A DNA stretch of 64,000 nt from Lepeophtheirus salmonis (GCF_016086655.4 NC_052137.2:18205041-18269040), one strand, 5' to 3'; shown: positions 32,017 through 43,880, counted from the stretch's first letter. Notes: a model not told the origin generated them from the letters alone. Made by a program: numbers and translations.

Positions 32017-32817
32017 TTAATTTTCAAGATAGTTTCCTTCAAGAACGATACAATCAGTCCAGTGCTTCTCTATTATTTTTATGCCTTTTTTACAGTACAA
32101 TTTATCACGTCCCTCAAAATAGGCTTGAGTTTCGGCAATCACCTCATCGTTCAATCCATATCTTTTCCATGAAGTATTTTTTTTTTCATTCCGAGAAGAG
32201 CCGGTGGTCGTTGCCTTGAACATCCCAAAATACGGAGGCCAAAACCTTACTAGGTGACCTATGCTATGCACTTCAGACCGCTTTCTCTAGATGCTGTTCA
32301 CTCAACACACGATCGATTTGACTATGGTGTGTAGTGATGGATCCAAGTTTACTCTATTGTAACATAACGTATAATAAACCATTTTTATTCTGTTGAAACA
32401 GCTCTCATGATCATTGACACGTTGTTGTTTTTGGGCCACTGTGTGCAAACGCGGAAACGCGGTACCCATTTGGAAATTAGTTTTCTCATGGACTCATGCA
32501 AAATGGTGACAAAATGCCTTTCGATATCTCTAAGACGTCAGCTGTACTATGCAACTTCATTTTACGGTTTGCCGCCAAAATCTGTTTGTTGATTTTTTTG
32601 ATGTTTTCCGGTATAATCACTTCATTTGGACGAACAGAGCGTTCAACATCACTGGTGCTTTTTTGCCACATTTGCAGTCTACAAACCGACGTTCCACTGT
32701 TGCTTTCGATGGAACAGAGTCCAGATAACACTTATCAAGCCAAGTTTTTGCTGTGACGGTATTTTTCCCATCAAAAAGTAATGCTCTATCAAACCCCGAA
32801 ATTCCGTTTTTTCCCAT
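32017..32817 (-). pseudogene. Mariner transposase relic, frameshifted
   Basis: From the start the minus strand encodes a segment beginning MGKNGISGFDRALLFDGKNT and ending VERRFVDCKCGKK (32817-32640). In another frame it continues with RPNEVIIPENIKKINKQILA then RKMKLHSTADVLEISKG, which is the mariner helix-turn-helix and linker. The middle is heavily decayed. The C-terminal end (32271-32017) reads LNDEVIAETQAYFEGRDKLY, then KKGIKIIEKHWTDCI, VLEGNYLEN. This is the standard mariner C-terminal tail (EVIAExxAYFxxxDKxxYxxGIxxLExRWxxCIxLxGxYVE). Several frameshifts make it non-functional. It lies inside the 3.35 kb element. Confidence 0.7.
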
Positions 32818-33004
32818 ATTTCAAAGGATTATACATTTGTTTTAATTTATTATCTATAAACATTTTTTCTAAATTCCAAAATCCGAATGATATACATTCT
32901 ATATCATTTTATATATTTTCTTAGACTTATATACATACAAACGTAAAAATAACAAAAAAGTTATTATTTTTACTATCCATTTATTTATTTAAGACATTAT
33001 TTTT

Positions 33005-34200
33005 CAAACAATCAAGTCATTGTCTATTATATTCTACGCTTTGAAGGAGATACTCTCTCTGCTTGGGATTTTTAATTATTATTTTGGCATAGTCACTCAT
33101 CATTTTTATTCCTCTCTCTGTGATAGCCAAATATTATGTCTATAACTTTTTGCTTTTATGTACTCTTCATTTCCTGACAATGATGCAACAGGCTTTTGAA
33201 AACAATCTGCCCCTTTATTCAGTATGGGTAAAAAAAGATGCAATTCTGGGGTAATAATATTATCTAAATTAGTTTTTTCAGTTATAATCTTAAATATAGG
33301 TTTGCCTCTTCTAAACCTGTCATGTTTTTTAGTCGAATATAATTTCAGGGCCATATATCTCTTTTGATAATTCAGCAAAACATTACTGAATTAGAGCAAA
33401 CGAAATCAACTCCTGCGTCAAATACCATATGTGATTATGTATATTCTTCTTGACGACCTCTGCTAAATCATTGTCAATTGCTTTGAATAATAACATATCG
33501 GTTAAAATTTCCAGTAATTTACAGGAGTAGTTGCTGCTGAAGTAATCCACATTGCCGTATAAAAATAGCTAGGAATTTGTTCATCCTATTCAGCTTTTTC
33601 ATTGTACGTTTATCATATTTGCTTTCCTTAATAAATAAAAATATGTTTTGGGAGTATATATTTATGCCCATTCAACAACTGAAATTATAGTGAGTTCTGC
33701 CTTTTTTTATACATCTTCTTTAAACAATTTCTCTATTTTTCTTTCAGGCATAATCTTTTAATAGTGAGGCTTTTTGTATGTTCGTTATTGAAGTTACCCA
33801 CTATTGTCCTTTCTAGTATTTAACCCAGGGATTTTCAAGATACTAAACTTTCCAAAACAACTTTACCCAAACTGAGTCTACAACTACTTTCAGTATTTGA
33901 TGTCTACATTCTAGATAAAATAATTTGATGTCTACTTGGTTTTAAGCTTGGTTAAGCTTAACGGCTCCCTTATGAATGACACTATTCCTGGAGGTGATGT
34001 CAAAAAATAGGGCAGTGATCTTATCTGTGAATTTTTATGTCTCTAATAGACCTATTGGTACATTGGCATGGTATTCTCCTGTTGAGCTGAAAATCATTAG
34101 CACTCCCAACAGTTTTCTTTGGGGGTATCCGTGTTGGATCCATGAAAATCTCTCAATATTTTGATATCCCTGTGGATCTCCAATGAATAATGGCCTCCAT
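33005..34200 (-). pseudogene. AERG-family gene relic, copy 1 (possible DDE transposase)
   Basis: Family pieces occur in order in shifting frames on the minus strand. These are IIHWRSTG (about 34190), where relatives have an HWDGK motif, then RKLLGVLMIFSSTGEYHANV, KFTDKITALFFDITSRNS (about 33975-34020), KNIHNHIWYLTQELISFAL (about 33390-33450), PVASLSGNEEYIKAKSYRHN (about 33150-33215) and ITERGIKMMSDYAKIIIKNP with KQREYLLQSVEYNR (33016-33130). From memory these match a family usually annotated as uncharacterised in arthropods and cnidarians, with HWDGK, FDTTSSNTG and NDTAERG motifs. The D, D and E in those motifs could form a DDE catalytic triad; that is inference. In this copy the first D is replaced and the triad is broken. 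The gene is dead. A second relic lies at 55127-55972. Confidence 0.6.
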
Positions 34201-34679
34201 GTTTAATTAATTTTATGTCGTGAGATGGTCCTGTTTCGAAAAGTAGTTGATGGTGATACAAACAAAATATTTAAGTTAGCCCAACCGGAATTTGCACATG
34301 GCAAAAACAACGACTGTTAATGTGATGTCAGATAGTCCTAAATGATCAGCCGTATTGATATTATTTCATATTTCATAATTTTTTGGGGGGTTAGTCATTT
34401 GCAGCCTAAATCACTTTTTCCAAGTGATTTCATTAATCTTAATTCATTAATAAAAACAAACACTAATTTCACTAGTTTATTAATAACTTAATGCAATAAC
34501 TTCCCGTCTTAATTTTAGGTTATTTGTCATTGAAGTCTAAGAAAATTTATAAAATTATATTTTAATTGGTATTAGAAAAATGATATTAAAATAAGAAATT
34601 GAGATTGTATAATCTTTTGAAAATATTATTATTTTTTTTTTTAAAGTATTATTCGAAAATTGTTATATATTAGTTTAAT

Positions 34680-34911
34680 GTAGTTTTTGGCATTCAATGG
34701 TGTGTTTTATCTTTTTAACTTTTTGTCCAAAAGCTACGCAAAATCATCAAAAAAGATTGTTTGGAAAAACTCTCAGGCCGATGAGGCAGGGTATAGAACA
34801 TACTTAGGTCCCTAAAAATGATTTTCGAGGGTTTTTTTACATCTAAAAGCATGGGAAAAATGCGGAAACATAACAAAATTCAAAAAAGTATCTTTTTAAA
34901 TAGGATTATGA
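34680..34911 (-). repeat. Right terminal inverted repeat
   Basis: Reverse complement of 31564-31800. It ends TAGGATTATGA immediately before GTACGT. A few bases at the extreme end differ from the left arm, so the exact boundary may be off by two or three bases. Confidence 0.65.
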
Positions 34912-35240
34912 GTACGTGTACCAGACTTTGATCTTGAAGGGGGGAGGGCTCCGCGCAATCAATGTTCTTTAAATTAATTTAAATAAATAAGTCATTTTTA
35001 AAAATAGATAAGATTTTACTCCTACCACTTGTTGTAATTAAGTCATTTGATGCAAAGTCTATACCAAAATAAAACCCTTGGTGTTGCAAGAATAAGTATG
35101 TGGCACAAACAAGGTCTGTTGTAGAGGGACATAGGGGGTACGTTTACCAGACTTTGTTCTTGAGTGGGGGTTCTGCAAAGTAAATGTTCTTTTAATTTAA
35201 ACAAATAAGCCATTTTTAAAAATAGTTCATATTTTATTGA
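34912..35240 (+). repeat. Tandem repeat, about 220 bp unit, with uninterrupted copy
   Basis: GTACGTGTACCAGACTTTGA at 34912 and GTACGTTTACCAGACTTTGT at about 35137 begin the same sequence. It includes AATGTTCTTTAAATTAA (second copy AATGTTCTTTTAATTTAA) and CATTTTTAAAAATAG. The first unit is the right half of the locus split by the 3.35 kb element. The second gives the empty-site state. Two 68- and 71-residue frames here have no support. Confidence 0.6.
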
Positions 35241-35647
35241 CCTTTTCACAAAAAAGGATTATTTAAAAATGTAAATAAAAATTGTTAAGTAAAAAAGAGT
35301 GATTCAATGAAATATCCTCCACAAAAAATAACCATTTCAAAAAAAGTTGTCTGAAAAAAAAAATTAAGAAGGAAAAAAAAAACAGCCTGTAAATACATAT
35401 TTGTTGCAGACCCCACAAATTATAAAAACCACATTGGAAACAAACATATGAGGGTGGTACTTTATTGAGTGGATTCAAAGTTTAGAAAACATCATACAAT
35501 AATGGTATATTTCCATGAACTTCACTTGGTCATGGATGTAAGTTGATTCCAGTGGCTGTTGATTTCATTAACTTAATAGAGCATATACAATAAGCCACTT
35601 TTTACTATGTACCTAATTTTTTCAGTTTTTTTTATTCAATTAGTGCT

Positions 35648-36605
35648 AAAGCCCTGTCCACACGGCAATGATTCTAAAACATTGTTGTATATCTTTCATA
35701 CAGATTAAAAAAAATTAGCGTCCAAATGAAGTAAGAATATGCTTCGCCGGAGCAAGTTAAGATTGTTGATGTATCCAATTAGAGTGTTAATATACAAATG
35801 TGCTAGGTAATTTTGTCTTAAACCATTTTGCCTTAGGATATTTTACCTAAAAGATATTTCGCCTTACTATATAAATAATTGCTCGATTTATAGGGGTTTT
35901 TTTGTTTGTTATTTTTGGTTAAAATTGATGTTCTTTTGAAATTTTTAAATCAAAATATGTATGTAATATAAAAATAATAAATGATTGTTTTCTATATGAA
36001 AAATTAATGGAATCATGTCCCAAAATTTCAATGCATACACCAACAAAAAGCTCAATATGTAATATAACCAGAGACAAAGTAGTTAATAAAATCAGTGTAA
36101 AAAGAAAAGCAAAAATAAATTTACACGCCAATGAATAGCATAGAATGATTTCTTATAATTTCTCTATTAGTAATAATCATTAGACATGATGGATTATTCA
36201 TATTAGAAAAAAATCATGGATTGACGAGAAATATAATATGAGGTAAGAACTTAATTCCATCATTATTCCAAGAGAAAAATAACATTTAAAACATTTCATA
36301 GTAAAAAATATTACATATTTTGATATAGAAAATTCAAAGGGAACATCAATTTCAACCAAAAACCAGAAATAATACCGTATAAACTTCATTTATTTATATA
36401 AGAAGGGGAAATATCCTTGAGGGTAAATAGCCTTATGGCAAAATGTCCTAAGACAAAATGTACTATGGCAAAATAGTTTAAGGTATAATTACCGGGTACT
36501 ATACATATCTCCATATACATACACTCTCCACACGACAACGCGTAAACGGCATAATCCTTCTCTTTCAAAACGTTTTCAATGTTACTGTGTGAAGAGGACT
36601 TTAGT
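35648..36605. mobile_element. hAT-like MITE with CCTGTCCACACGG ends
   Basis: The left end is TAAAGCCCTGTCCACACGGC and the reverse complement of the right end is TAAAGTCCTCTTCACACAGT. Both continue into an AAAC-A-TTG or AAACGTTTT block. This GTCCACACGG end type is widespread among hAT-related MITEs. A second inverted pair nested inside (35800-35870 and 36410-36495) marks another element. Confidence 0.5.
35800..36500. mobile_element. Nested element with TTTTGCCTTAGGA repeats at both ends
   Basis: The left end has ATTTTGTCTTAAACCATTTT, GCCTTAGGATATTTTACC. The right end, inverted, has ATTTTGCCATAGTACATTTT, GTCTTAGGACATTTTGCC. The ends are short tandem units of about 15-17 bases arranged in opposite orientation. 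No transposase is present. Confidence 0.5.
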
Positions 36606-36894
36606 TTTGTTGATATGGTTTGATTATTTTAATTGGTAAGGGTTTACTTTTTAGATAAAAAGGAAGTATTTTAAGAATAGTTTCTTAAAAAGATTAACTT
36701 TTGGAGTAAATGAAATAAAATCTTGATTCCGGAAAAATTTACTATTGCAGAGCCCATCAGGGCAGAAAATCTTAGAGCAATACTATTGACGGCTGCAGCA
36801 AGATATTCATCTTATGTTAATCAAGATTAAGAATATTGGTTTTACTTGCTTCGATAAAAGTTGAAAGATATGTTTTAGTCAACTAATTTTACTA

Positions 36895-37317
36895 ATTTTT
36901 ATAAGTCCATAGCTACTAACAAAAAAATTGAATTTTTTGGAAAAAAATGATAAAAATTTCAAGTGATTTGCAAAAAATTTCAAATATTAAATTTTCTGGA
37001 ATAAAAATTCAAAAATCTAAGCTATTTAAAAAAATCAGGTTATTTAGAAAAAAAAATTGACGAACTAATTTTTACCATAGTTCCTCAAAAAAAATTAGTT
37101 TTTTTGTAGAAAAATTTAAAATATTAATTTTTTTCGAAAAAAGTTACAAAAATCCTTAGTGTTTCGAAAATATTGAATTTTTTGAAAAAAAGTTTTTGCT
37201 CTGCTGCATAACTTTCCCCAATGAGGAAAAAAAATCTAATAAAAAGCAAAAATTTCTTAATTTTGTGAGGGGAAAGGGCTACAACACTTTCAGTCTACCG
37301 CCTCCGGACGCCCCTGG
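36895..37317 (+). mobile_element. M3 hAT-like MITE, left end missing
   Basis: The right end reads CTACCGCCTCCGGACGCCCC then TGG, with GGGGAAAGGGCTACAACACT just inside and GCTCTGCTGCATAACTTTCC about 120 bases further in. The latter is also in the M3 copy at 53712-54200. The AAATTTTTTGAAA-type body extends left to about 36895 without a clear end. Confidence 0.5.
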
Positions 37318-38220
37318 TTTATGTTTTCTTTCCCATTCTTTTTAATATATTTATATTTTGGTGGTATTTGGGCTGGAAATAGTTATATTATTTCTTTTCT
37401 TACGAATTGAGGGACTTCGTAATAGGGTTGAATGTTACAAATTGAATTTTTATTTGAGTTTTTGATAAAAAGTTTAAAGTGGTGTGATTAATGTTATCTA
37501 AAATTAATAAAAAAAGTTGAGGTATGTGAATATCTTTAGGTTTAGTATTACACAGTGGAGGGTTTACCCACACCAATAAAGCCTAGTGAGGCGTCTGCTT
37601 TAGAGTTTGACATTAAATGGTGAGAATAAATTGGCCCCTCAGCTTGAACTAACTTCAGACTCACGTGGCTTTTTTAAACAAAATAAAGTTTGTTTTTGGT
37701 CGGTTACATGTAAATGATATTGTTGATAGCAGATTTTAATTGTATCATTGTAATACTCTTGTAAAGGATGATTCGAACATTCAAAACAGTTTAGAATCAT
37801 ATACAGGATGCAAACTCTATTTAACAGCAAACATGATTCTTTTTTGTGCATAACGACCTTGATTCAAATTTCATAAACTGATTTTCAGACCGAATCCCAA
37901 CAATTGAATTCAAATTAATCTCCTCAACGCTTTTTCCTGAACCAATTAGGAAAAAGTTTCTTTGTTCTAGTGTAGTTATATTTAGTCTCATGTAAAATGA
38001 TACAGGATAATTTTATTTATTTTTCAAAGTACACACATATACTACTTAATTTGATTGAAGACAAACAAATCATTTGTTTTTGGGTTTTTATGTGGGCAAT
38101 AAAAAAGATCTAATTATATGGTACGTAGTTACAATCAAATAAATTACAGTAATTAATTGATTCATCAACATTTATAATGATTTTTTTTTTTTTTTGTAAT
38201 TTATAAAATTTAAAGAATAA
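37318..38220. other. AT-rich stretch without recognised genes
   Basis: No coding similarity or terminal repeats. A 70-residue minus-strand frame at 37639-37851 has no recognisable features. Confidence 0.3.
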
Positions 38221-38227
38221 TGATGTG

Positions 38228-38703
38228 AAATGTGTCGAAATCGCGCCGAAGGTAAGAAACAAGCTCGGAAAAATGTCGCAAAACATATTTTAATATTGAT
38301 AAATGACATTTCTGCTGCGAGAAATCATCAGGCCCGTGACAACGGATGTGGAGAAGGATTTGTTGCATATCAATACAGAAGCAAGTGCAAATGATTGGAG
38401 CCCTCTTTAGTAGACAATATTGATTTTCAGAATAAAATAATGATCAATTCATAGATTATATGTATTTAAAATGGGCCATTTCAGGACCAATATAAGTTAC
38501 TTTAATCAAAGGAAGGTTCCAAAATACAGTTATTATTCTTAAGTATCTGAATTCATCCCAAAAATAGTAATAATACCCCTATTTATTGCCTCAAATACAT
38601 TTATGAAATATTGAGATATCTGAATAATAAAGTAGAAAAAAAAATTGGACTTCCCATTTTTTTGAATTTTTTCCATGACTGTTTTTTTGTTGATGCAACA
38701 CAT
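38228..38703 (+). mobile_element. M2 family element, copy F, with unknown coding-like insert
   Basis: The family block GGGCCATTTCAGGACCAATA is at 38473 and the right end GTTTTTTTGTTGATGCAACA at about 38684. To the left, 38250-38394 on the plus strand is open. It encodes a charged, non-repetitive peptide (EGKKQARKNVAKHILILIND, then ISAARNHQARDNGCGEGFVA). It is not recognised. As in copies A and C, the insert is unlike the other copies, so it may be a captured fragment. The left boundary is uncertain. Confidence 0.4.
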
Positions 38704-38719
38704 TTTACCCCCTCCTCTG

Positions 38720-39359
38720 ACTTACATATGTTTGTCAAATTAACAATATGTTGTACAAAAAGTTGTTAGTATAAAAGATGAAATTATGTTGTCATACATT
38801 GTAACATTATATTATCAAAAACAATATTTTTTTGTCAAAATAATTTATGCATATATAATAATATTTGTAGAATTATAATGTTAATAGCCCTTGAAAAGCT
38901 CTTGATTGAGATGTTAAAATGTGAAATATCAGTAAATTGAATGTCGTCAAAGGAAATTGAATTGAAACTTTGGCTTTCGAACATATTGGTTAAGTTAATA
39001 AAAGGTTTGATAGAGTAGTAGCCAATTCTTTTGATCCAAGAATCCATAATTGTTGGGTTATATTATGACTATAGTTTAAATTTTGGTATAGAAGGGTCCC
39101 ATTTATCATATAATTTGTAAACAATTAAACATATAGCACGTCTGTGAAGAGATAATGAGTTTGAGACTCCGTACAATCCTTAGAACCCGGAACGAGAAAT
39201 AAAGCGTGAATGGGATAAAAAAGGAATTGATATAATATCAAGACACTGGATGCAATCTATTCTTCCCCAAGACGGAGTTAGAAGTACGGAATAAAGGATA
39301 AAAATCGTGAGATTTTGATTCAAAGCTTATAAGTGAGGTTTCTCTTTCAAATTTTTACA
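38720..39359. other. No recognisable gene
   Basis: AT-rich DNA with a short minus-strand frame (38835-39047). The part at 39150-39260 has higher GC content but no similarity was seen. Confidence 0.3.
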
Positions 39360-39500
39360 AGCGGTAATACCTGATATTGGCAGGTAATTAGGTGTCTGCT
39401 AAAAGCCAAACTTTGCTTTTATAATTAAGAAGATAACTCCTCGATAAATCATTACTGTTACTCTCCGCCTTTTATAAATACACTCTTACGTTGCTACTCT
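39360..39500 (+). repeat. Repeat with CTGATATTGGCAGG start
   Basis: GCGGTAATACCTGATATTGG then CAGGTAATTAGGTGTCTGC is followed by ATCATTACTGTTACTCTCCG and CTTTTATAAATACACTCT. It is the same two-part arrangement as 29787-29960, where the second part resembles the 3' half of M1. Confidence 0.35.
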
Positions 39501-40199
39501 ATTCTGATATGTTCTCTCCCCAAGAATGAAAGGAAAAAAAAAAAAAATGAAGAAAAAAAATGATGTGATCAGCAAGGGAGAAGTACTTTAGTTTCTAAAG
39601 CAATTAATGGATGTCCTTTACCTAGACATCCTCGTTGCTAAACCTCATTACATTTCACATACTGTATTTTTTATTATATATAACAAAAACAGTGATCCCT
39701 GTTTACAACATGCTCGCTGCTACATACAAAACTTGTTCAATATTTCATTAATTCGACTACATTTTAATTTTTAAATTTAAAATATTCATCTTATATGCAT
39801 TATACAACTTCTTGAACCACCTTGTTGGATATTCAAAAATTTGCTATAAGCAATCAAATTTTCCATTAATATCTTTTAATTCAGAAAATTTTGAAGCAAC
39901 GACTGTGGAAAGTGTAGAATTTTCCATAATTTTGTTGGTCAGGTCAGTAGTTTCATACAAACCAGCTGGCACTACTGTTGCTATGGCAGTGGGAAGACGT
40001 TTGATGAATGAAGTTGATAAAATCGAATATGTTATTAAAATAATGGAAATCGTCTAGTCCGAGCCCTATGTAGGCATTGTTTTGATTATCAAGGAGACAA
40101 AAATAAATGGAACAAATTTAAAAAAAGTCTATTAAAAATAATGGATTTAATTTCACTAAAGCTATTAATTTTTTAATTGGGTTGACGGAACAGATAAAC

Positions 40200-40734
40200 T
40201 TCATACATCAAGTATTAAGCAAATTGTGTGGTGCATCATGTTGGAAAAGGAAGCAGGATATCCTTCCATAAGGCATCACAATATACGTGACTAATCTGTC
40301 GCTAACATACCTCATCTCATCTATATCAACTATGATGATCAAACAACAAATGTGTAAATCCAAAATTGAAGATAAGGTTTGGTATGGCTGGTGTGGGGAC
40401 GAATCTATTCTTGACGGCTATGAAAATTTAAACTGGTATAACACAATGTTTCATGCGGAATTGGAAGTAATTTTTCAAGCATTGCAAGCTTTTGTTGAGA
40501 TGTTTGTCCGGTGGTTTTTCCTACTGTTACTATGACTGCGATAGATGGTCTATCAAAAAAAGAGAAGCCTTTAATAGAAAGCAAGAAAGGAAATTGGCTG
40601 AGATTGACAGATTGAAAGCTTCTGTAAACATGTCATGGGTAAAGGACCATAACAATTATACGGGCAATGAATATGTGAATGCACTTGCTATAATGGGATG
40701 TAAAATGACTGACAAATTGACCATGAAAGTCTAA
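40200..40734 (+). pseudogene. Retrotransposon RNase H domain relic
   Basis: Two overlapping plus-strand frames together cover an RNase H domain. The first (40345-40500) gives KSKIEDKVWYGWCGDES and MFHAELEVIFQALQAFVE. This is the strand-strand start followed by the conserved AELxAIxxAL helix with the catalytic Glu. The second (40525-40734) gives a damaged CDRWSIKK in place of the TDSxxxxxA segment. Then LAEIDRLKASVNMSWVKDHN and GNEYVNALAIMGC follow, which is the SWVxxHxxxxGNExADxLA end with its His kept and its Asp changed to Asn. The type fits the RNase H of jockey/I-like LINEs. A frameshift at about 40500 and missing reverse transcriptase show it is dead. Confidence 0.6.
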
Positions 40735-41344
40735 CTGGTCACAGTAAAAACTGAAATAAGAGAAAAAAAAATAATTATGTCTGCTTGAACGAGTGGTGTG
40801 GTGATTCAAATTGTCGGCCGACAAAGTACTTTTTTCCTTGTCTTTCTGAGGAATAGAAAATATATAAAGAGATAAGAACATCAATTATAAAGGTTGTTAT
40901 GTTTTTGACTGGTCCCTTGAAGGAACGATGGGCTTGGTGAAGGAATACTCATGTAGGTTGTGAGGAGAAGAACTAAAATCTCCTGTACATCTTGTAACGG
41001 GATTTCATGCCTTGGAATGCATGAGAAGAAATTTAAAGGGTTTTAGTCGAGATCTGCAGTGAAACAAGAAAGTCATTTTATTTTTGATTGATATAATTAT
41101 TGCCACTGGTCTTTTTGGGGATGTTTTTATAGAAGTTTGTGATTTTGACAGAAATCGTGAACTGTCGTAATTATTATGTGTGTTGACTTTTACTTTCAGA
41201 GATGATCGTATTTTAATTGTGGTGTTTTTTTTTTTTTTTTTTCTCTGCCTAGAATTTGACACTTTTCACATATCAAGCCATCATCATCATCATAATTAGT
41301 GCTAGCTATGTATTAGCAGCCCTATTTTTGGAACAAAATTGAAC

Positions 41345-41790
41345 ATGATGTATTATGTGTTCATCAATATAGAAACAACCCATATTGATTTTTCTAAAAA
41401 TTGACTGTTAATTACATTAATATTCTTTGGCGAATTATGGTAAAATTCTACACAAAAGTTATTCTTTGTAACTCAAAGTATGAAAAGTTGATATACTTTG
41501 CTCGAAAGACAATATCGGGGCCAATATAAGAGTCATAAACCAAATAAAGGTTTTTAAACTAAAGCCAAAATTCATACCTATCTTATCTCATACCAGAAAT
41601 TTGATATTAAACCTATAATTGACTCAAACACAATGTATAGTAAATATTGTGCGTATGTTTAAATACCGGGCCAACCCTTATTATTTACTCATCACTATTA
41701 TGCAAATTTTGAGAGGAGCGCTCCTATTTGAACCCTTTTCATGATTTTTGTTCAAGATTGTATTTATGTTGACACACCAAATGTATGGTT
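41345..41790 (+). mobile_element. M2 family element, copy G
   Basis: The left part has TTGATTTTTCTAAAAATTGA and GTTAATTACATTAATATTCT. The middle block is AATATCGGGGCCAATATAAG at about 41510, and CCTATAATTGACTCAAACAC follows. The right end is TTCAAGATTGTATTTATGTT then GACACACC. It is the plain form without a coding insert. It is preceded by a (TCA)n-type microsatellite at 41278-41296. Confidence 0.5.
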
Positions 41791-41799
41791 TGTTAAATA

Positions 41800-43880
41800 A
41801 TTTGGTACTTTTTTGAAGGAACATAATTAATGTTTCTTGATGAATGATTGACGTCAATAATCGTAATTATATAGCAACAACATATGAATACATTTTCTTA
41901 ATAAAGAAAATGTATTGTATAAAATTGAAAAAATAATATATTATTCAATTCTCATTTCAAAACTTTATTCTTGATCTAATACTAGGTTTGTTTTTTTATT
42001 TCGCAGTATCCTGTTCATTTAAATAACGGAGCATATATGGAAATTTCTAAGAATTTTTGAGATACCAATATAATGCAGATATTAAATATTTTGTCCGATA
42101 TATCATTTTTTAGATTTTGATCCGAAACATCAGATAAAGTATAATATAAACCTTTTTACTATTAACAAATCATCCAATTGACCATTACGTTTGTTTTTAA
42201 TTTTGATATCAATTTGTCACTTTGAGTCTCACAAACACTTTGTTGCTACATTGTTACTTTGTAGATCAAGTTGTTAATCCAAGATCTATAGGTCCAAGGT
42301 ATTAAGGTCTTGCTCAAAAATAAAGTCCCCTTAGGGGGGTGACACAAAATTTGCTTTTAATATAGATTTATATCTCTGTTTAAGCCTAAAAAGTAGTTAA
42401 TAAAATAAGCGCTCAAATAAATATTTTGTAAATATTTGAATTAGAAAATAAGCCCATTTTCGATTTTTTAATTGAATAAGTAAACATATAAATCTTTCTA
42501 ATTACTAATAAATTAATGGTTTAAGTAAATCCAGATTCCGTATAATTAAACTTTCTTTGCTTTATTGCCTATTTTCTAAAGAAAATTAATTATGTAAACA
42601 TTCAAAATTAATTTTCTTTAAAATACGAAAAAAAATGACTTAAAAAAATATGGAAGACAGGGAATAGTTCTAACCCCTTTTAATTTGGGCTCAATAAAAT
42701 AGAGCAGATTAGAATTACATACCAACATAAGTGATGCGTAAACATAAAAGCAATCTTTAAGAAAAATTAAGAAAAGTAGATAATCTTAATTTATTTTTTT
42801 TACTTCAAATATATGTACACTTAGTACAATATAGACTCTTTATTCAAATTTGTGGAATTAATAAAGATACTTAAGAATATTAGTTAGACACTTATCTTAG
42901 CCCGATATGGCTTTTTGAATAAAATTTATCAATATATATTTAGATAATTAATTAGATAATTGTGACTGATGATGGGACGATTTAAAAAAAAAATGCCTAT
43001 TCCGATGTGATTTTAGTAAAATTGACGATGCTAATTCGAATTCTTTAATATTATAACAACTATTTAAAAAATGCCATTTTTGCTATCAAGGCGTCCAAAG
43101 GATTATATTCTTAAAAGTGTGGGGGGGGGACTTTTTTTTCTTTTTTTTAATTAAAAAATTGATAACTATTTACAACAAATATAATTTTTTCCATTTTCTA
43201 TTTTTGAAGTGATTCCATTTTAAAATATTAAAATTATTTACTCATCGTAAATGGATCACTATATTTTTACGATACCGGTATCTGATTCCCAAGAAAGGTG
43301 TCCACTCTACTCCCTTGTGAGTTCTGGTAGTTTTCTTCGGATGAATTCTCCTCCCATCGTCCATCGTGGAATTCGATCATATCTTAAGATGAATGATCAA
43401 GTTAGAAGTATCTTCCTTCGATTTCATTGATCTTCTTTTTACACGGCATGATACCATGAAATTGGCAATGAAATCGGAAGTAGTATAATGTTAATGTTGC
43501 CTATTTGGTGGAACAACAAAATGGTACAAAAATTCGGAAATAACAACCTTGTTACGTTGATAACCTCGCAGAGTTCGGATAAATATTTTTGGATTATACT
43601 TCTGAAGTACTTCCCCTTTCACACTAAAATGCTTGTTAGATTAATGCTTCGTGGATATTTCGAATTTAAAAAAATTAAAATATTTGTTTTTTTATACAAA
43701 TATTCTCACAATTGTATATTTTCATTGTTTTATCGAAATTTTTTAGTTGTTGGTTATAAATTTATATTTTTAAAAGTATTTAAAATAACTGCTTACTGTT
43801 TTCCTGATGTTTACAGGGTATAACAGATATATCTGGACAAACTTTAACTTCCTCAAGGTGAATAACGAGGGTTAACAGCT
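41800..43880. other. AT-rich stretch, one M2-type end
   Basis: An M2-like terminus (GCGTAAACATAAAAGCAATC) lies at about 42736, with an inverted CCCGATATGGC block at 42900. A GGGGGGGGG run is at 43121. The 111-residue frame at 43488-43823 is dominated by Phe, Ile, Lys and Tyr and has no domain, so it is not called. Confidence 0.3.

Larger units (their letters stand above)
31564..34911. mobile_element. 3.35 kb long-TIR element carrying an AERG-family gene relic
   Basis: Positions 31564-31800 and the reverse complement of 34680-34911 are inverted repeats of about 230 bases. They share TTTTTCCCATGCTTTTAGAT, TACCCTGCCTCATCGGCCT, TTTTTTGATGATTTTG and TTGAATGCCAAAAA. GTACGT lies directly outside both ends (31558-31563 and 34912-34917). 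An uninterrupted copy of the surrounding repeat at about 35137 shows a single GTACG, which supports a roughly 6-base target duplication. Inside are a mariner relic (32017-32817) and the decayed AERG gene (33005-34200), both on the minus strand. The AERG product is the best candidate for the original transposase. The mariner looks like a later insertion. Confidence 0.7.

Noticed and set aside
43488..43823. 111-residue frame
   Set aside because: Very rich in Phe, Ile, Lys and Tyr as expected from AT-rich DNA, with no domain, signal or homologous copy.
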